Shown here: positions 26,878 to 64,000 of the stretch, piece by piece | How positions within the stretch are numbered: position 1 is the stretch's first letter | Layout: the number at the start of each line of letters is the position of its first letter | Assembly (NCBI RefSeq): GCF_034702125.1 | Contig: NC_085865.1 | Span: forward strand, 21,859,281 to 21,923,280 | Source: Engraulis encrasicolus | Taxonomy: Eukaryota > Chordata > Actinopteri > Clupeiformes > Engraulidae | DNA length: 64,000 nucleotides | Direction: 5' to 3' | Position numbers and translations under genes: made by a program | Notes under the pieces: model-generated | What the model saw: only the letters and a program-made list of their open reading frames with translations | The model's database searches: none | What the model was told of the DNA's origin: nothing

Positions 26878-28285
26878 TTTATTGATTACAGTACATAGTC
26901 ACTGCTTCAGAGAGACTATGCTGACATTATTCAGGCCTGATAGTAGAAGGATATCCTGAAACTGAAACCTAATGACTAAATGTTCTCAATGTTTTTATTC
27001 TCTGTCAAGCCTGAAATCAGGCACTGAGACTGAAAACTATATTTATTACCCAAATATTGAAGTTGGAACATTTGATCACCTTGTCAAATTTGAAAGATTA
27101 GTTCAAGTCTTGTCATAGATGGTCGTTGTATGAGTACACCAAATTGAATTGCCACCAAAAATTCGGAGTGTGACAATGTCTAGTCAGTGTTATCTTGGTA
27201 AGTAACATTAGGTTTAAGTTTCACATTTACTATTAAAAAGGAGCATGTAAAAAAGAAGCGTATCATTTTAAACGTGTTATAATCTTGTTTTTAAACATTC
27301 ACACACAACCCACCACTAGTTAAATCTCCGTGGATACGGTCCTTCTTGCCAGATCCCAACATTCACAAAGTCAGTCTCCTTAGCATACAGTGGGTTTCAC
27401 ATTCAATGCAGCATGTTTAGATACAGAAATGCAACTGACATCTTATGTGACTAATATTCAGATGGAAGCAGCAAAAACTACTCATAGGACGGAGAATTTA
27501 ATTCTATCAAGTCTACAGCACTGAACACAGTTCCACAGGTCATGCGATATGCAGTGTCTAGAATTAAATTAAAGTCAATAATAATGATCATTTCAACATC
27601 AACAACAGTTACACCAATAACATTAGAACATAAAAAAACTACAAACGATCCAACATCGAAAAATGATTAGCTATGTCAAAAAACACATTGTGTTCCATTG
27701 CTGGAATTCCTTTTTCAAAAGAGAGAACTTTTTGTAAACTTTTTTTTTCTTTTTTAAAACATCATCGGCTCACATTTCATTCATGTCCAACTGCATTTGG
27801 TGTTCAGCTGCATTCGATTTGCGAAGGAAACAAGAAGAACAAAAATATTTAAAAAGCAAAAAGAGTAAGACTTGGAAAAAAAAACGAAAGTTCAAGACAA
27901 GAAATCCATTTTCTGAGTGGTCCCAATGAGTAGCACATTCCAAGAGACAGCGAGAAATCCATTTAGGTGGTGGTAAAGGTATGTGTGCCGAGAGCTACTT
28001 AAAAAACAAAAAGAAACAAACAAAAGAGTTCAAAAAAGTACCAAAAAAATAACATTTAAACCCACAATAGCTTGCTCCTGATGTAAGTGGACAACACAAA
28101 CATCAGGAAGTACCTTAATGTCCAGTAAAGAAAAAAAATAAGGCCTCTTTCAAAATAATATTTAAAAAACAAAAAAATCTGTCATCCTCCCAAGGTTAAA
28201 AAGCAGAAAAAATAAAATAGATACGTTAAAAATGTAATCCACTTGGTACGAAAAAAGTATAAAAAATTAAAATAAAAAATTACAG
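26878..28285 (-). other. tmeff1: Probable tmeff1 3' UTR
   Basis: No coding potential follows the tmeff1 stop. The stretch is A/T-rich with few repeats. On the minus strand AATAAA occurs at 26883-26878, with earlier candidates near 27043 and 26997. The true cleavage site is not visible from sequence alone. Confidence 0.35.
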
Positions 28286-59051
<30,766 letters not shown>

Positions 59052-59510
59052 GATGGAAAACCGTCGGTGCAGACACGGCAGTCCTCAGTTGGAAATAAAT
59101 TCGTTCCCTTTCGTTGGATGTCTCGTGCGAAAAACAAGAAAACAAAAGCGACCTAGAAGGCACGCATGCAGGCTTCGCAGAGGCAAAGCACCCCCGATCC
59201 AAGTGCTACTCTCCGGTGATTAAAAGATGGTTGCGTGGATGGGGATTATTACCCGAGATGGAGTATGCATATGTGCCAGCATCACTCCAAAGCCCCTACT
59301 AATTCTGCATCCGAATAAGCCTACACGGACATTTTCCTGGCCGTATTTACGACTCCTCACTCACTCGCTTTCTCAATGTCCCGAACGTGTGCGCACGTAA
59401 ATGAGTAGCCTGCCTCACAGCGGTGCCTCTCTCGCTGTATCGCTAGGTCCCTCTGTCTTTGTGTGCCTTTTCCTCCGCGAATCCGTCGATACGCGCAGCT
59501 CATCAACGGG
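59052..59510 (-). promoter_or_regulatory. tmeff1: tmeff1 5' UTR and CpG-containing promoter region
   Basis: Repeat-free sequence immediately upstream of the tmeff1 ATG with many CpGs compared with the surrounding AT-rich DNA, including a CpG-dense patch near 59475-59500. No TATA box stands out. A CpG-type promoter is inferred. Confidence 0.4.
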
Positions 59511-61209
59511 ATGAGCGAACGAGGCTCCAGATACACGTTAGTCCCCCCAATACTTCTTTGATATCATCCGATTTCTTGCACCATAAAACGTCAATGTAGA
59601 CTCTAAACTCGGAGGGCTGTTGGGTAGCCTTTACAACAAAGGGTCGGTAAGGATGTCTTGCAGTCACGTGACGCAAGACCACCTCCCCCAATATCCTTTG
59701 GGAAGCGTGAGGAGACCAGACACCTCCACGCAGGATGCAATCAAGCCGCTTCCCCTGCAATTCCAACATGCGATTGATGTGCGGAATCTGTCCTTTTATT
59801 GGATTTTCCCCCTTGGTACATTTATATCATAACGCAATAATTATTTTTTTCCAAATTGAATCCACAACTGCTTTACGCAGACTTTTAGATTGGTTCACTC
59901 CTTTTCACCCTGAAATCTAAATTAAGCCTGTGAGAGTCTTTTTTTTATCCATTAATACTTTAATGACAATAGTCCCCACAGGCTAATTATTTGCAATTGT
60001 GTTGGGATAAAATGGGCCTACGCTTAGGCCTACATACCTCTTTATTAGCCTACCAAAAAAATTGCATTTAGTGTGTTTTTATATTTTTGAAATAGCTCTC
60101 AGGGCAATGGTGCTGCCAACATCTTTATATACACCAGCTGTCAACTTAAGTTTGCAACAGTTTGATGTACACCTTGTCAGTTCATAATTAATAATGCTTT
60201 TGTGGGTGTGCGTGAGTGACATGTTAGGCCTAAAATCAAAAATTCCACATCCATCTCAGTGTATTGGAATGAGCTGAGACAGCTTTTTTTTCTAAGTTAG
60301 TCCCTCACCCCCTGTCACCCACCGTACCCCACCCCACCCAGGCACCCTCACAATCCCTGTATTTACAGATTAGCCTGACCCTCAGTTGATGAGACCTGAT
60401 GGGAATTATCTAGAGGCAATAATGCCACAGTCTTTTCGGTAGGCCACACAGAACATTTCGCAGTGTTACGTAATTCAACTCTAAGAGCGCAGGGCCAACA
60501 CCCATGAGTGTTCATTTCAACTCTCTCACTAGGCGTTGAATTTACATTACAACATTTTCTGTGTATCGTGCCACCACCACCGCAGGATAAGCGACTAACT
60601 GAGGCTCTGGCCTTCTCCTCCTCCACCTCCTCCTCCTCCTCCTCCACCTCCTCTTCACTCCACCTCTCCCCAATTGGCTAACCATCTGGGACATAAGATG
60701 GTCACCCCCCCCCCTTCTCTCTCTGCGATTCAACACTGTCTCAGCAGTGTGTCCGGCTAATCCCTTCTTTACTCGGCCCAATGCAAATCATTAGCTTACC
60801 TCCAGCAGCAGGGAGGGGAACTGCCTCTTGCCATCTGCATTGTGCCCTGACTTTTGTGACGGTAATGAAATACAGAGAGCGGATGCATATTTGAAGAGTT
60901 CATGAAGGAAAGATTCCTACGGATGGAGTCAGAGACAAGGGTCGGGGAGTCGATTTAGTTCAACTTTATTTTGCGGCCATTGTTACATTAATTACAATGT
61001 AACGAACTGTGTAAAAGCATGTAACAATGGCACCGGGTTAGGCTCACAATCTGTATAGTCTAACATAACATGTTGATGCTAAATTAACTTATTGTACATG
61101 TGATACATAGTGACCATTTTGTCATTTTGTAAATTTTTCATCTTTAATTTGTATTGTTTCACTGGGAGCGCATTCAAATACCTGATCTCCAGCAGCACAA
61201 CGTGTTAAT

Positions 61210-61386
61210 CAGGGCTCTAAATCAACACCAACCAACCAGTCAAATGCTGGTGAAATTTCAGTTTGACTGGTAGAAAATATCAACACTCGCCACTTGGAGC
61301 CATTAGTGAGTGTGTGTGTTTGGCTAGTAAGATTAACATCTACTAGCCATTTGGCTGATGACAATTTTTTAAAATTTAGAGCTCTG
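61210..61386. mobile_element. hAT-type MITE
   Basis: Ends CAGGGCTCTAAAT and ATTTAGAGCTCTG, with exact 8-bp duplications gtgttaat. 177 bp. Ends resemble those of the element at 15177. Confidence 0.9.
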
Positions 61387-61961
61387 GTGTTAATGTCCAG
61401 ACAAAGAGTAACCACAAGCATCAGACACATAAGTGCATGGTCGAAATTGTCATTGTGGAGGTGCATCACAGTGGAATGCATGTCCCTGCCCCTCACATAA
61501 ACCCAATGGTCTAAAATGCCATTGTCTCGGAGCTGTGCAGTGGCGTGGCCCGCCACCGCAACCTCACAAGAGTGAATTGTTGCACCTTTTTTTATGGGTC
61601 AGCCCGTGAGGGCCAGGAAGAAAACTGCATTTGTGTCTCTGTGTGAATTCATACGTAAATGATAACCTCAGGTCACACGCTTGGCTGAGCAGCTTTATGC
61701 ATCCTCCCGCTGCAGTGCAGTCGAGTACACACCATCCCATCCCATCCCTGGCCATCACATAAAAGAAAAAAGGGGAACATTAAGGTCCAAAGAAGAAGAA
61801 GAAGAAGAAGAGAAAAAAACGTGTGAGAGTGTTTTCACTTTGACAACGCCACCAGCCAGGCAGCCAGCCCCTGTGAAAATTGCTCGTGGGCACATTGCGA
61901 CAAATGAATGGCCTGGTCCTTCCATGCGACGACCTTCCCCACTTAGTAACACGGTTGCCTC

Positions 61962-62177
61962 CAGGGCTGGACTGGGGAAGAAATAAGATCCGGGGCCCCT
62001 CATTATTAGTGGTGCAGGACCGGTGGCCCCCGACCCTCGTGGGCCCCTATTTTCAGAAATGTGAAAACAAATATATAGGCCTATATTATTTTTTTTATAT
62101 TTCTGAAAATAGGGGCCCACAAGGGTGCTGGCCCCACCGGGAAATGCCTGCTAGGCCAGATGGCCAGTCCAGCCCTG
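61962..62177. mobile_element. hAT-type foldback MITE
   Basis: Ends CAGGGCTGGACTGG and its near-complement, with exact 8-bp duplications gttgcctc. An internal inverted pair, about 25 bp, around gggcccctattttcagaaat (near 62041 and 62104) gives a hairpin. Confidence 0.9.
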
Positions 62178-62640
62178 GTTGCCTCCATTTTGTTCCAGCA
62201 AAGTGCGCCTACGTGTCTGGTGCATGCTGGCTCTCTCTGACTCTCTTATGAGTGTGGCTCTTGCTTTGGTAGGATCTTCTGTCTATACGGTGCCACCAGC
62301 GTGGTTAACCTAGATAAGGGGAGTCCCTGAGGTCCTGCCCCAGTCTTAAGACTACAGTACATTCAGTATGGATGAGGCCTCACCGTGACAGGGAGCCTCT
62401 GCCTGCTGCTGTCTGCGTGTCTGGGATGAGACTCTGCAGCTACTGTAAGTATGTCAGCGGAGCCAAAAAGGGCCCCTGTGAAGAAGAGGGTTTTTCTTTC
62501 CTCATTTTCTGCTACATTTATGTAAAGGGAGGGTCTGGCCTGTATGCCTCCCTGGGCTGTTTCAATAGGCCTACTGTCTCTACTGAGGTGCAGGGACAGT
62601 TAGCCAGTTATGACTTAACCAGCCCTAGTCTTTTAGACAG

Positions 62641-62746
62641 TCAGGCAGACACAGACAGATGGACAGAGGCAGGCAAACAGATAGACAGACACATAGACAG
62701 ACAGACAGACGGACAGGCAGACAGACGGACAGATAGACAGACAGAC

Positions 62747-62827
<81 letters not shown>

Positions 62828-62879
62828 CACTGTAGATAGAAAGATAGATACACTGTAGATAGATAGATAGTCTTCATCT
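62641..62879. repeat. (GACA)n / (GATA)n compound array
   Basis: CAGA/GACA units to about 62745, then about 20 GATA units, then two acactgtagatag duplications. Confidence 0.97.
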
Positions 62880-64000
62880 CCGTCCAGCCTCTGCGTCTTC
62901 GCAGCATCCAGCCTTGTATCTTGCTGCTCGATCTCTCCTGCTGTTTGCTGCTATCAGCGTGCTGGAGGCTCAATCAGCATCGCCGCGGCCCTGTATGTGG
63001 CCTTTCGCCGTCATCAATAGAACTTAACCTGCTTGTTCAGGTTCCTCCCTTGGCCGAGCTCACCCCCTAGATAGGAGGCTCTGGATTTTCATATCCCCAT
63101 GGCCCTTTACCTCTAACCTGGGCGAAAGCAACTGTTGACTCCGTCAAAGAGTCTGGCAAAAGCCAAGAGGAATCCGTCCCCCAGTGGAGGGTGAGAGATG
63201 GTCTGATCTTACTCTGCCATTTAAATTCATTGGAGTTCCGAATTCAAATTAAAACCCATATTGTGCTTTATTAGCATGACTGTTACGATATAGGGTCGCA
63301 AAAGCATACAAAACAAAAGTGTGAATATAGTTACCTTAATCAATCAGTGACGGACTTTACAATTGAGTTCTGCGTCACCACTCTCGACTGTTTGCTGATT
63401 GACTAAACAGTGAGTGAACCAAGCTGGGAGGCTTTTGCCAGACTAGGTGCGGAGCCAAAATCTTTGGGTGGAGTACATAGGATGGCGTCGCCAGGCTACT
63501 TCACCTCCACCAAAGCTTCCATATCATCATGGACAGAAAACCTTTCATTAACATCCACTTTGTTGTGTCTTTCTGTTGCACTTTTGTTGAGTCTCTGTGT
63601 GTGTCTGAGTGGCTGTATATATTTTTGTTTTTATGTTATATGGTCTGTAAATCGTCTTTGAGTCTATAAATGTATTGTTATTATTATTATTTCATTGATC
63701 CCAATCTTGGACCCTTAAGTAAGCTTTCCACTTAAAGCACATCCCTTCAGGCCTGTTCCCTTTTGTCTTCACCATTATGTCAGCGTACGTTAGAGTCCAT
63801 TTTTAAAAATGTGCCAGTAAATTGAGAGAAACGAGTGTGAGTGTATACGCCAATAAGGGCATCTATCTCTCCGGGCGCCTCTCTTCCTCCCTCCGCTCTT
63901 GACTGATGACAGTGATTTGTCAAGATAGATGGCACTGAAAAGCCTGGCTGGCACGTTAGCTGTCTGAAGCGCGTCACTGCATGTGGTAATTATTCAATTT

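Larger units (their letters stand above)
59511..64000. other. Region upstream of tmeff1
   Basis: No gene supported. It contains two hAT elements (61210-61386, 61962-62177), a GACA/GATA array (62641-62879), a hairpin near 60974-61027 whose 13-bp arms read gccattgttacat and its complement, and a fragment of the 13936-type short element near 60470-60573. Confidence 0.6.

Overview
This window looks like teleost fish nuclear DNA. It has multi-exon genes with GT-AG introns, very long (CA)n/(GT)n and (GA)n/(CT)n microsatellites, tRNA-derived SINEs, and many short hAT-type transposon remnants with intact 8-bp target-site duplications. Nothing in it looks bacterial or viral. I found no operon, CRISPR array or defence-type system.

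Three protein-coding genes can be assembled exon by exon. (1) 1086-15138, + strand: the last ten coding exons, about 625 residues plus stop, of an axonemal dynein heavy chain of the DNAH5/DNAH8 (outer-arm) class. The rest of this very large gene lies to the left of the window. (2) 22928-18212, - strand: a complete two-exon cavin gene, 312 residues, best matched to cavin4 (MURC), the muscle caveolar coat protein. (3) 59051-28286, - strand: a complete ten-exon tomoregulin-1 gene (tmeff1), 361 residues, with a signal peptide, two follistatin/Kazal modules, an EGF module, one membrane span and a short cytoplasmic tail. Its first intron is about 20 kb. The dynein and cavin genes are convergent. tmeff1 and cavin4 are in tandem on the same strand, the same order and orientation as the human TMEFF1-CAVIN4 pair on 9q31. 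The paralogous TMEFF2-CAVIN2 pair fits less well on sequence.

Layout: 1-15138 dynein 3' end, whose introns are dominated by simple repeats. Two acceptors sit at the end of about 0.9-kb and 0.45-kb pure pyrimidine tracts, and one donor site is tandemly duplicated. 15139-18211 intergenic, with a hAT element starting 38 bp after the dynein stop codon. 18212-22928 cavin4. 22929-28285 upstream of cavin4 and downstream of tmeff1, holding a SINE, a hAT element, a G-rich minisatellite and a long tmeff1 3' UTR. 28286-59051 tmeff1, with nested hAT elements beside the transmembrane-exon donor, a roughly 1.9-kb repeat element in intron 1 and numerous microsatellites. 59052-64000 tmeff1 promoter region and upstream intergenic DNA, with two more hAT elements and a GACA/GATA array.

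The three genes do not form a pathway: ciliary motility, muscle caveolae and neural/TGF-beta-family signalling are separate functions. The most unusual content is structural: the way repeats and transposons abut splice sites, nested hAT insertions dated by their duplications, and in-frame-skippable tmeff1 exons including the membrane-span exon.
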